64,000 bases of DNA from Curtobacterium sp. MCSS17_007. Lineage in GTDB: Bacteria; Actinomycetota; Actinomycetes; Actinomycetales; Microbacteriaceae. Location of the stretch: NCBI RefSeq assembly GCF_003234175.2, contig NZ_CP126257.1:1364001-1428000 (forward strand), read 5' to 3'. The notes below the pieces were generated by a model. That model saw only the letters and a list, made by a program, of their open reading frames with translations. It did not search any database and was not told where the DNA came from. Below are positions 1 through 10,751 of this stretch, one piece after another. Each line of letters starts with the position of its first letter. Within the stretch, counting starts at the first letter, position 1. The position numbers were made by a program, and so were the translations under genes.

Positions 1-2
1 CC

Positions 3-686
3 ACGACCCAGCCGACCGGCAGCCCGATCCGGGTGGCCCTGGTCGACGACCAGGCGCTGTTCCGCACCGGCATCCGCATGCTCATCGACTCCCAGCCAGA
101 CCTCCGGTTCGTCGGCGAGGCGGGTGACGGGGCCGAGGGCGCCGAGCTCGTGCGACGCACCGGCGCGGACGTCGTGCTCATGGACGTCCGCATGCCCGTC
201 ATGGACGGGATCACCGCGACGGCCAAGATCGTCGAGCAGGGCGGCGCCGACGCGGCGAAGGTCCTCGTGCTCACCACGTTCGACTTCGACGAGGCCGCTG
301 CGAAGGCGATCCGGGCCGGGGCGAGCGGCTTCGTGCTCAAGGACGCCGACCCCGAGTTCCTGCTCGCAGCCGTCCGGACCGTGCACGCTGGCACCGCCGT
401 GTTCGCTGCCTCCGCCACGCGCGAGCTGCTCCGCCGCTACGACGACGGCGCCGCGCAGGCAGCGGCGGTTCCGCCGGCCTTCGCCGAGCTGACCCCGCGG
501 GAGCGGGAGATCTTCGACCTGGCCGCGCGCGGGTACAGCAACAGCGAGATCGCCCAGCACGAGTACGTCAGCGAGGCGACGGTGAAGACGCACATCTCGC
601 GCGTGCTCACGAAGCTCGACCTCCGCGACCGGGTGCGGCTCGTCGTGTTCGCGCACGAGCACGGGCTCGTGCCCAAGGCCGACTGA
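3..686 (+). CDS. LuxR/NarL-type response regulator (5' end cut by window)
   Basis: This is a two-component response regulator acting as a DNA-binding transcription factor. Counting from the first in-window GTG (position 33), a receiver domain covers about residues 1-118, with the phospho-acceptor Asp51 in VVLMDVRMP and the acidic pair VDDQ at the N-terminus. A LuxR-type helix-turn-helix follows at about residues 150-212 (LTPREREIFDLAARGYSNSEIA and VSEATVKTHISRVLTKL). The frame is open to the very first bases (TQPTGSPIRVALVDD), so the real start almost certainly lies just upstream and the GTG at 33 is only a fallback. Such regulators are usually paired with a histidine kinase, which would be upstream of the window. 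The ABC exporter that follows is the obvious candidate target (inference). Confidence 0.93.
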   Translation, partial: TTQPTGSPIRVALVDDQALFRTGIRMLIDSQPDLRFVGEAGDGAEGAELVRRTGADVVLMDVRMPVMDGITATAKIVEQGGADAAKVLVLTTFDFDEAAAKAIRAGASGFVLKDADPEFLLAAVRTVHAGTAVFAASATRELLRRYDDGAAQAAAVPPAFAELTPREREIFDLAARGYSNSEIAQHEYVSEATVKTHISRVLTKLDLRDRVRLVVFAHEHGLVPKAD

Positions 687-716
687 CCCCGGTGTCGACC
701 GGCGGTGCCACCCGCC

Positions 717-734
717 GTCATCCGTCAGGATGAC
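717..734. promoter_or_regulatory. Perfect palindrome, candidate operator
   Basis: GTCATCC-GTCA-GGATGAC, two perfect 7-bp arms around 4 bp, lies between the response regulator and the ABC exporter. No T-run follows, so an operator fits better than a terminator. Binding by the adjacent response regulator is an inference. Confidence 0.4.
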
Positions 735-822
735 CCCTGCACAGCAGGTCGAGCCGAGCGGACCATCCGCAGGAGTCGTGCGACGGACGCGGGACGTGCC
801 TCCCGGCCGCGAGGCTCGGAGC

Positions 823-1575
823 ATGACCACCAACCAGACTCCGATCATCCGGCTCGACCACGTGTCCAAGCACTACGGCGACGCCGCCCGCCGCGTCACC
901 GCGCTCGACGACGTCAGCGTCGACATCGGCGCGGGGGAGTTCACCGCCGTGATGGGCCCGTCGGGGTCGGGCAAGTCGACGCTGATGCACGTCGCCGCGG
1001 GGCTCGACGCCGTCAGCTCCGGACGGATCAGCATCGACGGCGTCGAGGTGACCGGGCTCGGCGACCGCGAGCTCACCGAGCTCCGCCGTCGTCGTCTCGG
1101 CTTCGTCTTCCAGTCGTTCAACCTCGTCCCGACGCTCGACGTGCGCGAGAACATCCGGCTGCCGTTCCTGCTCGGCGGGCACCAGCCCTCCCGCGACGAG
1201 TCCGCGTGGATCGACCGGCTGGTCGAGATGCTCGGGCTCGGCGACCGGCTCACCCACCGGCCGCACCAGCTCTCCGGCGGGCAGCAGCAACGCGTCGCGA
1301 TCGCCCGCGCACTCGCGTCCCGACCCGCGGTGGTCGTCGCCGACGAGCCGACCGGTGCGCTCGACTCCCGGACCGGTCGCGACGTCCTCGCGATCCTGCG
1401 CGGAGCCGTGCAGGAGTGGGGGCAGAGCGTCGTGATGGTGACACACGACCCGACCGCCGCGGCGAACGCGGACCGGATCCTGTTCCTGGCCGACGGCCGG
1501 ATCGTCGACGACCGGTCCGCGATGAGCGCCGCCGACATCTCGGCGACCATGCTGGGGATGGAGGCAGCAGCGTGA
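823..1575 (+). CDS. ABC transporter ATP-binding protein (MacB/LolD type)
   Basis: This is the ATPase subunit of an ABC exporter of the MacB/FtsE/LolD class and works with the FtsX-type permease next door. It is 250 residues, normal for the class. Visible motifs are Walker A GPSGSGKST (about residues 45-53), the Q-loop FVFQSFNLVPTL, the signature LSGGQQQR (about 148), Walker B VVVADEP and the H-loop VTHD. I chose the ATG at 823 (MTTNQTPIIRLDHVSKHYGD) because it begins where homologous ATPases begin; the frame is open further upstream to 730, but that stretch looks non-coding. Its stop overlaps the start of the permease (GTGA), which indicates a two-gene operon. The substrate cannot be read; members near LuxR-type two-component systems often act in resistance to peptides or antibiotics, but that is only suggestive. 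Confidence 0.94.
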   Translation: MTTNQTPIIRLDHVSKHYGDAARRVTALDDVSVDIGAGEFTAVMGPSGSGKSTLMHVAAGLDAVSSGRISIDGVEVTGLGDRELTELRRRRLGFVFQSFNLVPTLDVRENIRLPFLLGGHQPSRDESAWIDRLVEMLGLGDRLTHRPHQLSGGQQQRVAIARALASRPAVVVADEPTGALDSRTGRDVLAILRGAVQEWGQSVVMVTHDPTAAANADRILFLADGRIVDDRSAMSAADISATMLGMEAAA

Positions 1576-2972
1576 ACGGCCTGCGCACCTTCGCCCCGAC
1601 CGTGCTCGTCGCGGCACTCGGCACCACGTTCGGTTCGGCGCTCGTCATCGCCCCCGGCATCGTGGCCGAGGCCCTCGGCGCCGCCGGGCTCGACGACCTC
1701 ACACCGGTGAAGGCGATCCTGTCCGTGCTCGGTTGGTTGTTCCTCGGCATCGCGCTCTACGTCGGCGCGATCGTCACGGCCAACACGTGCGCGACCCTGA
1801 TCGCCGGCCAGACGCGCACCATCGCCCTGCAACGGCTGATCGGGGCGACGGGCGCCACCCTGCGCTCGAGGATCACCCGGACCGGTCTGCTCGTCGGCCT
1901 GGTCGGTGGTGTGATCGGCACGATCGCCGGGACGGCACTGTCCGCGCTGTTCGTCGCGGTGCTCCGGAGCACCGGGTTCCTGCCCGACACCTCCTACACG
2001 CTCGTGCCGTGGGAACTCGTCCTGCCGCTCGTCGCCGTCGTCCTCGCGACGTGGGCCGCCTTCGCGGCCGGGTCCCGCCGCGTGCTCACGGTCACCCCGC
2101 TCGAGGCGCTCTCGTCGACGGTCGAACCGAGCCACGACGACGTCCGCTCCGGCAGGGCCCGGCGGGCCTGGTCGATCGTGCTCATGGCGGTGGGCACGCT
2201 GCTGATGCTGGCCGGACTCGTGCTCAGCCCGGCCTCACCGGTGGCGGTGCTGCCGGCCGCCCTCGGCGGGTTCGTGTCCTTCGCCGGCGTCGCCGTCGGC
2301 GCGACCGTCGTGATGCCCCCGGTGCTCCAGCTCATCGGCCGGCTGGGTTCGCGGGACCCGGTCGTGCTGCTCGCCGGACGGAACGCGATGCGGGCGCCCG
2401 GCCGGTCATCACGAGCGACGATCGGGCTCGTCATCGGCGTGACGCTCCTCGTCACCTTCGCGGTGGCGCTCGGCATCATGCAGCACGTGCTCGAGACGCA
2501 GCTCGCCGCGATGGGCGGCGACTCGATGACCCCGGACATGGTCCAGGCGCAGCGCGACTTCTTCGTGCAGGTCAACGCCGTCATCAGCGTCATCGTCGGC
2601 TTCTCGGCCGTGATCGCCGCGGTCGGCGTGGTCAACGCCCTCGCTCTCGGAGTGCTCCAGCGGCGACGCGAACTCGGACTCCTGCGGGTGCTCGGCCTGA
2701 CCGGGGCCCAGGTCCGTCGGATGATCGTGACCGAGGCCGTGCAGATGGTCGTCGCGGCCGTCGTGACCGGACTGGTCCTCGGGACGATCTACGGCTGGGT
2801 CGGTGGGCAGACCATGCTCGGATCGCTCGGGACCGTCGTGCCGCCCGTGCTGCCGTTGTCGACGGTCGGCATCGTGGTCGCCGGGGCCCTCGTGCTCGCG
2901 GTCGTGGCCACCGTCGCGCCCGTCCGACGCGCCATGCGGGTGCCCCCGACCGAAGCGCTCGCCGTCGACTGA
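1572..2972 (+). CDS. FtsX-like ABC transporter permease
   Basis: This is the membrane subunit of the exporter, 466 residues, starting with GTG inside the last codons of the ATPase gene (4-bp overlap, translational coupling). The N-terminal transmembrane segment (about residues 5-60) is followed by alternating hydrophobic segments, including VGLVGGVIGTIAGTALSALF, then a central basic linker (RSGRARRAW) and a second membrane half. The C-terminal half carries the FtsX core pattern: ANALALGVLQRRRELGLLRVLG-type cytoplasmic motif, then RRMIVTEA and PVRRAMRVPPTEAL. The extracellular domain is short, unlike true MacB. The TPLEAL motif appears twice, as expected of a duplicated FtsX permease. Function: efflux or mechanotransmission with the ATPase encoded just upstream. 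Confidence 0.9.
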   Translation: MNGLRTFAPTVLVAALGTTFGSALVIAPGIVAEALGAAGLDDLTPVKAILSVLGWLFLGIALYVGAIVTANTCATLIAGQTRTIALQRLIGATGATLRSRITRTGLLVGLVGGVIGTIAGTALSALFVAVLRSTGFLPDTSYTLVPWELVLPLVAVVLATWAAFAAGSRRVLTVTPLEALSSTVEPSHDDVRSGRARRAWSIVLMAVGTLLMLAGLVLSPASPVAVLPAALGGFVSFAGVAVGATVVMPPVLQLIGRLGSRDPVVLLAGRNAMRAPGRSSRATIGLVIGVTLLVTFAVALGIMQHVLETQLAAMGGDSMTPDMVQAQRDFFVQVNAVISVIVGFSAVIAAVGVVNALALGVLQRRRELGLLRVLGLTGAQVRRMIVTEAVQMVVAAVVTGLVLGTIYGWVGGQTMLGSLGTVVPPVLPLSTVGIVVAGALVLAVVATVAPVRRAMRVPPTEALAVD

Positions 2973-3009
2973 CCGCGCACCGGCAGGAGGGGTGCCGAGC
3001 GTCATCTGC

Positions 3010-3040
3010 TTGCACGACGCTGGTGTACCAGTGCTACGGT
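3010..3040 (+). promoter_or_regulatory. Candidate leuL/leuA promoter
   Basis: TTGCAC (3010-3015) and TACGGT (3035-3040) form a plausible promoter with 19-bp spacing. Transcription would begin about 7 nt after the -10 box, which is at the ATG of the leader peptide (3048), so the leader is probably translated from a leaderless transcript. Confidence 0.5.
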
Positions 3041-3047
3041 GGCAGCG

Positions 3048-3076
3048 ATGTACTCGGCGCTCCTCCTCCTTCGCTG

Positions 3077-3092
<16 letters not shown>
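3048..3092 (+). CDS. leuL: Leucine leader peptide of leuA (14 aa)
   Basis: A short ORF, MYSALLLLRCRDEA followed by TGA, precedes leuA and contains four consecutive leucine codons (CTC CTC CTC CTT). A run of codons for the end product, directly followed by an RNA hairpin and then the first enzyme of that pathway, is the classic arrangement of ribosome-mediated attenuation. Leucine attenuators in front of actinobacterial leuA are known. The ORF has no Shine-Dalgarno sequence, but its ATG lies 7 nt after a TACGGT box, so it is probably leaderless. When charged leucyl-tRNA is scarce the ribosome should stall over the leucine codons and alter folding of the downstream hairpin. Symbol leuL is used by analogy. 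Confidence 0.72.
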
Positions 3093-4940
<1,848 letters not shown>

Positions 4941-4949
4941 GACGCCACC

Positions 4950-5000
4950 ACGGACGGGAGGCGCGGTGCGGGTCCGACCCGCACCGCGCCTCCCGTCCGT
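4950..5000 (+). terminator. Perfect 24-bp hairpin after leuA (repeat family)
   Basis: Arms 4950-4973 and 4977-5000 are perfectly complementary with a 3-nt loop. The stem contains the GACGGGAGGCGCGGTGC core that recurs through the window. Its position 9 bp after the leuA stop fits a terminator, although there is no T-run. Confidence 0.7.
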
Positions 5001-5070
5001 GCGCGCGGACCGCGTCGGACGGCCGGCTGCGGTGCCGGGCGGGCGCCGCCGAGCGCGCGCGATCGGGCGC

Positions 5071-5292
5071 GCTCGGCGCTCTCGGGCGACGGATCGCACC
5101 CGATCGGCGGAACGCGCGCGGCGCGTCCCGCCCACTCGGCGCCGACCGCGCCAGGAGTCGGCGACCGGCTCCGGCTCGGCATCGGCTGTGTCCTGAGCGG
5201 GCCAGAACGGTCACGCTCGGCGCCCTCCGACGACGGATCGCACCCTTCCGGCGGAACCCGCGCGGCGTGTCCTGCCCGTTCGGCCCCGACCG
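5071..5292. repeat. Two imperfect 78-bp direct copies of an intergenic repeat
   Basis: Copies at 5071-5148 and 5215-5292 both run from GCTCGGCG through GACGGATCGCACC and GGCGGAAC to CCGACCGCG, with roughly 80% identity by eye. The right part of each (5117-5143 and 5259-5285) is the reverse complement of modules at 17093-17119 and 17363-17389. Nothing coding is convincing in the 400 bp between leuA and recO. Confidence 0.6.
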
Positions 5293-5340
5293 CGGCGGGG
5301 GCTCGGTCCGGGTGTCGGCGCAGCAGGGGATACTGAGGGC

Positions 5341-6174
5341 ATGCCGCTGTACCGGGACGAGTGTGTCGTGTTGCGCACCCACAAGCTCGGCGAGGCGGAC
5401 CGCATCGTCACGATGCTGTCCCGGCAGCACGGGAAGATCCGGGCGGTCGCCAAGGGGGTGCGGCGCACGGCCTCGAAGTTCGGGTCGCGACTCGAGCCCT
5501 TCATGGTCGTCGACGCCCAGTTCTACGAGGGCCGGTCGCTCGACATCGTCACGCAGGCCGAGAGCCTCGGGTCCTACGGCGCCCAGATCGTCACCGACTA
5601 CGGCGCCTACACGGCGGCGAGTGCGATGGTCGAGACCGCAGACCGTCTGAGCGAGGCGGACGCCGGGCTCCAGCAGTACCTGCTGCTCGTCGGGGCACTG
5701 CGCTCGCTGTCCCGACGCGAGCACGTGGTGAGCGCCACGCTCGACTCCTACCTGTTGCGGGCGATGAGCATCGCGGGGTGGGCGCCCTCCTTCGGCGACT
5801 GCGCGGTGACGGGCGAGCCCGGGCCGCACACGGCGTTCGTCGTGCAGCTCGGCGGGGTGGTGGCGGATCGGGCGGCACCTCCCGGCACGCCGCGGCTCGA
5901 CACGGACACGCTCGGGCTGCTCGGGGCGCTCCTCGCGGGGGACTGGGCGACGGTGGACGCCTCGGACGAACGCACACGGTCGCGGGCGTCCGGCGTGGTG
6001 GCGGCGTACGCCCAGTGGCACCTGGAACGATCGCTCCGGTCACTGCCGCACGTCGATCGCAGCGAGCACCCCGCACCGGTCGCACCGACACCGGGAGGGG
6101 TACCGGCAGCGGTGGTCGCCACCCCGGCGCCCGCGGTGCCCGTCCCGTCCGACCACGAAGGAACCCCTGCATGA
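5341..6174 (+). CDS. recO: DNA repair protein RecO
   Basis: RecO anneals single strands and helps load RecA in the RecFOR pathway. The 277-residue protein starts at ATG 5341; the N-terminal OB fold ([26 protein letters not shown], then [22 protein letters not shown]) is typical. The central helical domain contains [15 protein letters not shown]. In most actinobacterial RecO proteins four cysteines bind zinc; here the region around residue 154 reads [11 protein letters not shown] and later [10 protein letters not shown], so only one of the four expected cysteines remains. The C-terminal about 40 residues are a low-complexity Pro/Val tail. A GATACT box 6 nt before the ATG suggests a leaderless transcript. 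The stop overlaps the ATG of the isoprenyl transferase, so the two are co-transcribed. Confidence 0.94.
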   Translation: MPLYRDECVVLRTHKLGEADRIVTMLSRQHGKIRAVAKGVRRTASKFGSRLEPFMVVDAQFYEGRSLDIVTQAESLGSYGAQIVTDYGAYTAASAMVETADRLSEADAGLQQYLLLVGALRSLSRREHVVSATLDSYLLRAMSIAGWAPSFGDCAVTGEPGPHTAFVVQLGGVVADRAAPPGTPRLDTDTLGLLGALLAGDWATVDASDERTRSRASGVVAAYAQWHLERSLRSLPHVDRSEHPAPVAPTPGGVPAAVVATPAPAVPVPSDHEGTPA

Positions 6175-6968
6175 GCCCACGCCGGTCCGCCGCGTCCGAG
6201 CCGCTGAAGCCCGTCGACTGGACGGGGGAGCAGCCGCCCGCCATCCCGGCGCAGTTCGTGCCCGAGCACGTCGCGATCGTGATGGACGGCAACGGCCGGT
6301 GGGCGAACCAGCGTGGCCTGACCCGGGTCGAGGGGCACAAGGCCGGCGAGGCTTCGCTGCTCGACGTCGTCGCGGGGGCGATCCAGATCGGTGTGCGGCA
6401 CGTGTCGGCGTACGCGTTCTCGACGGAGAACTGGAAGCGGTCCCCGGAGGAGGTCCGCTTCCTCATGGGCTTCAACCGCGAGGTCATCCACCGTCGTCGG
6501 GACCAGCTGCACGAGTGGGGCGTCCGGGTGCGGTGGGCCGGCCGCCGGCCCCGGCTCTGGCGGAGCGTGGTCGACGAGCTGCAGACCGCGGAGCGCATGA
6601 CGGCCGACAACGACGTGTGCACGCTGACGATGTGCGTGAACTACGGCGGTCGGAACGAGATCGTCGACGCCGTGCGGGGGATGGCCGAGGACGTCGCGGC
6701 CGGTCGCCTCAAGCCGAGCCAGGTGACGGAGAAGGCCCTGGCCAAGCGGCTCTACGTGCCCGAGCTGCCCGACGTCGACCTGTTCCTCCGGAGCTCGGGG
6801 GAACAGCGGACGTCGAACTTCATGCTGTGGCAGTCGGCGTACGCCGAGATGGTGTTCCTCGACCGGCTCTGGCCGGACTTCCGACGGACCGACCTGTGGG
6901 CGGCGATCGAGGAGTACGCGCGCCGCGACCGACGCTACGGCGGCGCGGTGGACGCCCCGACCGCCTGA
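6171..6968 (+). CDS. uppS: Isoprenyl transferase (cis-polyprenyl diphosphate synthase)
   Basis: This cytoplasmic enzyme adds isopentenyl diphosphate units in cis to make the polyprenyl carrier used for peptidoglycan and cell-wall glycolipids. At 265 residues it has the family hallmarks: [18 protein letters not shown] (catalytic Asp in the MDGNGRWA motif, about residue 40), [36 protein letters not shown], and the C-terminal [19 protein letters not shown] and [14 protein letters not shown]. Its ATG overlaps the recO stop by 4 bp, a common actinobacterial order. The chain length of the product cannot be told from sequence alone: actinobacteria carry both decaprenyl and short-chain Z-farnesyl enzymes of this family. 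Confidence 0.95.
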   Translation: MSPRRSAASEPLKPVDWTGEQPPAIPAQFVPEHVAIVMDGNGRWANQRGLTRVEGHKAGEASLLDVVAGAIQIGVRHVSAYAFSTENWKRSPEEVRFLMGFNREVIHRRRDQLHEWGVRVRWAGRRPRLWRSVVDELQTAERMTADNDVCTLTMCVNYGGRNEIVDAVRGMAEDVAAGRLKPSQVTEKALAKRLYVPELPDVDLFLRSSGEQRTSNFMLWQSAYAEMVFLDRLWPDFRRTDLWAAIEEYARRDRRYGGAVDAPTA

Positions 6969-6969
6969 C

Positions 6970-7111
6970 GCGACCACCGGGCGGCGTGACCACCCGGCGG
7001 TGCGACCACCCCGCGGCGCGACCACGGGGCGACCAGGCCACCAGGCGCCGCGGCCACGGGGCGACCCGGCCACGGGGTGACCCGGCCACCGGGTGACGCG
7101 GCCACCCGGTG
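6970..7111. repeat. Degenerate 16-bp tandem repeat array
   Basis: About nine units of 16 bp follow the isoprenyl transferase stop, for example GCGACCACCGGGCGGC (6970-6985), GTGACCACCCGGCGGT (6986-7001), GCGACCACCCCGCGGC (7002-7017), then GACCCGGCCACGGGGT and GACCCGGCCACCGGGT. One unit is short (13 bp). Units vary most in the GGG/CCC core, so neighbouring units can pair with one another. The array is between convergent genes. Confidence 0.75.
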
Positions 7112-7158
7112 GCCGCGTCCCGGCGCTCGGACGTCCGCCGTGCCTCCCGGCCGGTTCG

Positions 7159-8070
7159 TCAGCCGAGCAGGTGGGTGACCCCGTGCACCGCGTCGAGGGC
7201 GGCCCGCACACTCGGGACCCGCTCGGCACCGCGGGTGACGACCACCTCGACCTGCCGCGCCAGCGTCTCGTCGGCCGGCGTGACCGTCACCCCGGGCGGG
7301 ATGACCGTCGCGGTGAGCGCGAGCCGGGGGAGCAGCGCGACGCCGAGGCCGGCGGCGACCAGCCCGACGACGGCCGCGGCGTTGTCGGTCTCGAGCACGA
7401 TCTCCGGCGTGAAGCCCGACGCCGCGCACGACGCGAGCAGGTGTCCGCGGCAGCGGGGACACCCACCGATCCACCGGGCGTCGCGGAACGCGGTGAGGTC
7501 CGCGGGGCCGGTCGGACGATCCGGGGCGGACACGGTCACGAGCGCCAGCGGGTCGCGCCCCAGGACCCGCGTCGTCAGGGTCGGGTCGGTAGCCGAGTCG
7601 TCCGGTCCGAAGGCGTGCGAGAAGGTGAGCGCGACGTCGACCTCGCCGCGGCGGACGAGGTCGATCGCCTCGGGCGGTTCGGCCTCGACGTAGGAGGTCA
7701 CGACCCCCGGGCTGGTCGAGGCCATCGCGGCGAGCACCGGCGGGACGAGCGTCGACGACGCGCTCGGGAACCCCGCGACACGCACCCGTCCCCGGGCGAG
7801 GCCGCCCACGGCGTCCAGGTCCTCGCGCGCGGCGGTCAGGGCGGCCTCGACGTGCAGTGCGTGGTCGGCGAGCACCCGACCGGACTCGGTCAGCGTCGCA
7901 CCGCGGCCTCCGCGGAGGACCAGGTCGTGTCCGAGGCGCTGCTCAGCCCGGGCCAGCAGCTGGCTCACCGCGGGCTGGCTGTAGCCGAGCGTCGCGGCCG
8001 CGCGGCTGATCGACCCGCCGTCGCGGACGGCGAGCAGGACCCGGAGCAGCTGCGGTTCGATCGCTTCCAC
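7159..8070 (-). CDS. LysR family transcriptional regulator
   Basis: A 303-residue LysR-type DNA-binding regulator. The N-terminal winged helix-turn-helix is clear (LLRVLLAVRDGGSISRAAATLGYSQPAVSQLLARAEQRLG split around residues 8-47), followed by a linker helix and a substrate-binding domain starting near RGRVRVAGFPSASSTLVPPVL. It begins with GTG at 8070; a TAACAT box (plus-strand 8077-8082) is exactly 6 nt upstream, so the transcript is probably leaderless. It is divergent from the PLP-dependent enzyme at 8141 with only 70 bp between them, the usual layout for a LysR regulator and its target. The effector cannot be deduced. Confidence 0.93.
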   Translation of the reverse strand: MEAIEPQLLRVLLAVRDGGSISRAAATLGYSQPAVSQLLARAEQRLGHDLVLRGGRGATLTESGRVLADHALHVEAALTAAREDLDAVGGLARGRVRVAGFPSASSTLVPPVLAAMASTSPGVVTSYVEAEPPEAIDLVRRGEVDVALTFSHAFGPDDSATDPTLTTRVLGRDPLALVTVSAPDRPTGPADLTAFRDARWIGGCPRCRGHLLASCAASGFTPEIVLETDNAAAVVGLVAAGLGVALLPRLALTATVIPPGVTVTPADETLARQVEVVVTRGAERVPSVRAALDAVHGVTHLLG

Positions 8071-8140
8071 AACGCGATGTTATGGGACCCCGAAGAAGCC
8101 TGCTCTGGTGTGATGCCCGTGCACGTCCGACGCTGGGGCC
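8071..8140. promoter_or_regulatory. Divergent promoter region, LysR gene and PLP enzyme
   Basis: The 70-bp spacer holds a minus-strand TAACAT box (8077-8082) 6 nt before the LysR start. It is the expected place for a LysR operator controlling the divergent gene; no clear T-N11-A dyad stands out by eye. Confidence 0.45.
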
Positions 8141-9190
8141 ATGGACTCCTTCGTCGACGGCTCGGGCTACCTCGCGGCGTGCACGGCCGGCCTCCCCACA
8201 CTGGGCACGCTCGCAGCGCAGCGCGCCGACCTCGACGCGTGGTCGCGTGCGGAGACCACACCGGCGGGCTACGGCGCCCTGGTCGAGGAGGGCCGGGCGC
8301 TCTTCGCCGGCATCGTCGGCGTCGACCCCACCCGGGTGGCGACGGGGTCGCAGACCTCGGCGGTGGTCGCGGTGGTCGCCGCGTCCCTGCCGGACGGCGC
8401 CGAGGTCGTGGTGCCCGACGGCGACTTCAGCTCGGTCGTGTTCCCGTTCCTCGCGCAGGCGCACCGCGGTGTCTCCGTGCGGAGCGTGCCGCTGGAGCAC
8501 CTCGCCGACGCGGTCCGGCCCGGTACCGCGCTCGTCGCGTGGTCCGCGGTGCAGTCCGCGACCGGTGCCGTCACCGACCCCGCTGACGTCGTCGACGCAG
8601 CGCGAGCCGTGGGGGCGGCGACGCTCTGCGACCTCACCCAGGCCGCCGGCGTGCTCCCGGTGTCCGCCGCGCCCTTCGACGTGACCGTCACCCACGCGTA
8701 CAAGTGGTTGTGTGCACCGCGAGGGGTCGCGTTCGCGACCTTCTCGGACGCCGCGCTCGAGTGGCTCCGGCCGGTGCAGGCGGGGTGGTACGCGGGCGAG
8801 GACGTCTGGTCCTCGTGCTACGGCCCGGACATGCGGCTCGCGAGCGTCGCCCGCCGCTTCGACGTGTCGCCCGCGTGGCCGGCGTGGCCGGGCGCGGTCG
8901 CGGCCCTCCGGCACCTCGCGTCCGTCGACGCGGCATCGGCCTGGAGGCACGCCACCCGACTGACGGACCGGCTCGCCGACGCGCTCGGCACGGCACGGAG
9001 CGGGCAGGCGATCACGACGTTCGCAGACTCCGACGGCGCCGCACTGCGTGCGCTCGCGGCAGCCGGGGTGACCGCGAGTGGGCGTGGCGGCCGGGTGCGG
9101 CTCGCGTTCCACCTGTGGAACGACGATGCCGACGTGGACCGAGTGGTCGAGGTCCTGGGGGACACCACCGCGTTCCGACCGGTGGGCTGA
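8141..9190 (+). CDS. PLP-dependent aminotransferase class V-fold protein
   Basis: A 349-residue cytoplasmic enzyme of the class V aminotransferase / cysteine desulfurase / kynureninase fold. Visible pieces are [38 protein letters not shown] (cofactor phosphate region, about residues 66-105), the Asp in [14 protein letters not shown] that contacts the pyridine nitrogen, and the Schiff-base lysine in [16 protein letters not shown] (about residue 188). The C-terminal domain ends with [20 protein letters not shown], the family's RxSxxxYN-like position (here RLAFHLWN). Substrate is not evident; kynureninase-like or a small amino-acid transaminase/lyase is possible. The divergent LysR regulator is its likely controller. 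ATG 8141 is the natural start. Confidence 0.86.
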   Translation: MDSFVDGSGYLAACTAGLPTLGTLAAQRADLDAWSRAETTPAGYGALVEEGRALFAGIVGVDPTRVATGSQTSAVVAVVAASLPDGAEVVVPDGDFSSVVFPFLAQAHRGVSVRSVPLEHLADAVRPGTALVAWSAVQSATGAVTDPADVVDAARAVGAATLCDLTQAAGVLPVSAAPFDVTVTHAYKWLCAPRGVAFATFSDAALEWLRPVQAGWYAGEDVWSSCYGPDMRLASVARRFDVSPAWPAWPGAVAALRHLASVDAASAWRHATRLTDRLADALGTARSGQAITTFADSDGAALRALAAAGVTASGRGGRVRLAFHLWNDDADVDRVVEVLGDTTAFRPVG

Positions 9191-9302
9191 TCCGGCGTCC
9201 ACAGGTCCGGACACCCGTGCCGACCGCGTCGGGCGGGCCGGTACGCTTGCCCGGTACCGTTCCCGCACCGGGCACCCAGTCCGGCGACCACAGGAGTCCC
9301 CC

Positions 9303-10688
9303 TTGGCACAGTCCTCCCGTCTCGACAGCGTCATCGCCCTGGCCAAGGGCCGTGGCTTCGTCTTCCAGTCGGGGGAGATCTACGGCGGATCCCGCTCCGC
9401 CTGGGACTACGGGCCCCTCGGCGTCGAGCTGAAGGAGAACATCAAGCGCCAGTGGTGGCAGCGGTTCGTCCGCGGGCGCGGCGACATGGTCGGTCTCGAC
9501 TCCGCCGTGATCCTGCCGCGCAAGGTGTGGGAGGCCTCGGGGCACGTCGCGACCTTCACGGACCCGCTCGTCGAGTGCCTCCACTGCCACCACCGCTTCC
9601 GTGCCGACCACCTGGAAGAGGCGTTCGAGGCGAAGAAGGGCCGGAAGCCCGAGGGCGGCCTGGCCGAGGTACCGTGCCCGAACTGCGGCACCCGCGGCGA
9701 GTGGACCGAGCCCCGTGAGTTCTCCGGCATGCTCAAGACCTACCTCGGCCCGGTCGAGTCGGAAGAGGGGCTGAACTTCCTCCGCCCGGAGACCGCGCAG
9801 GGCATCTTCGTCGACTTCGCGCAGGTGGTCACGACGAGCCGCATGAAGCCCCCGTTCGGCATCGGGCAGGTCGGCAAGGCGTTCCGCAACGAGATCACGC
9901 CCGGCAACTTCATCTTCCGGACGCGTGAGTTCGAGCAGATGGAGATCGAGTACTTCGTGCCGCCGGCCGACGTCGACGAGCACTACGAGCGCTGGATCGC
10001 CGACTCGGTCGCGTTCTTCACCGACCTCGGCATCGACCCCGAGAACCTGCGCCGCTTCGACGTGCCGGACGGCGAGCGGGCGCACTACTCCGACGCCACG
10101 GCCGACATCGAGTACCGCTTCGGCTTCGCCGGCTCCGAGTGGGGCGAGCTGATGGGCGTCGCGAACCGCACCGACTTCGACCTGAACAACCACATCGAGG
10201 CCTCCGGCAAGGACCTGCGGTACTTCGACCAGGCCGCGAACGAGAAGTACGTGCCGTACGTGATCGAGCCGTCCTTCGGTCTCACCCGTGCGCTCATGGC
10301 GTTCCTGCTCGACGCGTACCACGAGGACGAAGCGCCGAACGCGAAGGGCGGCGTGGACAAGCGGACGGTCCTGCGCCTCGACCCGCGCCTGTCGCCCGTC
10401 AAGGCCGCGGTGCTGCCGCTGTCCCGCAACGAGCAGCTGTCGCCGGTCGCCCGTGGGCTCGCCGACGACCTGCGCAAGTACTGGAACGTCGACTTCGACG
10501 ACGCCGGTGCGATCGGTCGCCGGTACCGTCGCCACGACGAGATCGGCACGCCGTTCTGCATCACGGTGGACTTCGACACCCTCGACGACAAGGCCGTCAC
10601 GGTCCGTGAGCGCGACACCATGTCGCAGGAGCGTGTCTCGCTCGACCAGCTGCAGGGTTACCTGGCGCAGCGCCTCCTCGGTGCGTAG
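9303..10688 (+). CDS. glyS: Glycyl-tRNA synthetase (TTG start)
   Basis: This enzyme charges tRNA-Gly. At 461 residues it is the homodimeric class II type found in actinobacteria. Motifs: [31 protein letters not shown] at the N-terminus (split at residues 15-45), the zinc-like pairs CLHCHHRF and [49 protein letters not shown] and the C-terminal anticodon-binding domain from about residue 360. The frame is open upstream to 9078, but that part antisenses the previous gene. A good SD (AGGAG, near 9291) sits ahead of TTG 9303, and the product then starts [19 protein letters not shown] as homologues do, so I choose TTG. A hairpin follows the gene. Confidence 0.96.
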   Translation: MAQSSRLDSVIALAKGRGFVFQSGEIYGGSRSAWDYGPLGVELKENIKRQWWQRFVRGRGDMVGLDSAVILPRKVWEASGHVATFTDPLVECLHCHHRFRADHLEEAFEAKKGRKPEGGLAEVPCPNCGTRGEWTEPREFSGMLKTYLGPVESEEGLNFLRPETAQGIFVDFAQVVTTSRMKPPFGIGQVGKAFRNEITPGNFIFRTREFEQMEIEYFVPPADVDEHYERWIADSVAFFTDLGIDPENLRRFDVPDGERAHYSDATADIEYRFGFAGSEWGELMGVANRTDFDLNNHIEASGKDLRYFDQAANEKYVPYVIEPSFGLTRALMAFLLDAYHEDEAPNAKGGVDKRTVLRLDPRLSPVKAAVLPLSRNEQLSPVARGLADDLRKYWNVDFDDAGAIGRRYRRHDEIGTPFCITVDFDTLDDKAVTVRERDTMSQERVSLDQLQGYLAQRLLGA

Positions 10689-10701
10689 CACCAGCCGACA
10701 C

Positions 10702-10741
10702 ACGCGGCCGCGACCCGGGAATGCCCGGTGCGCGGCCGCGT
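10702..10741 (+). terminator. Hairpin after glyS
   Basis: ACGCGGCCGCG (10702-10712) pairs with CGCGGCCGCGT (10731-10741), with CCGGG/CCCGG pairing inside. It lies between the glyS stop and the next start and fits a terminator without a T-run. Confidence 0.6.
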
Positions 10742-10751
10742 TGTCGTCGGC

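Noticed and set aside
6970..7111. The 16-bp array looked at as a CRISPR.
   Set aside because: Units are contiguous with no unique spacers, and no cas genes are near.
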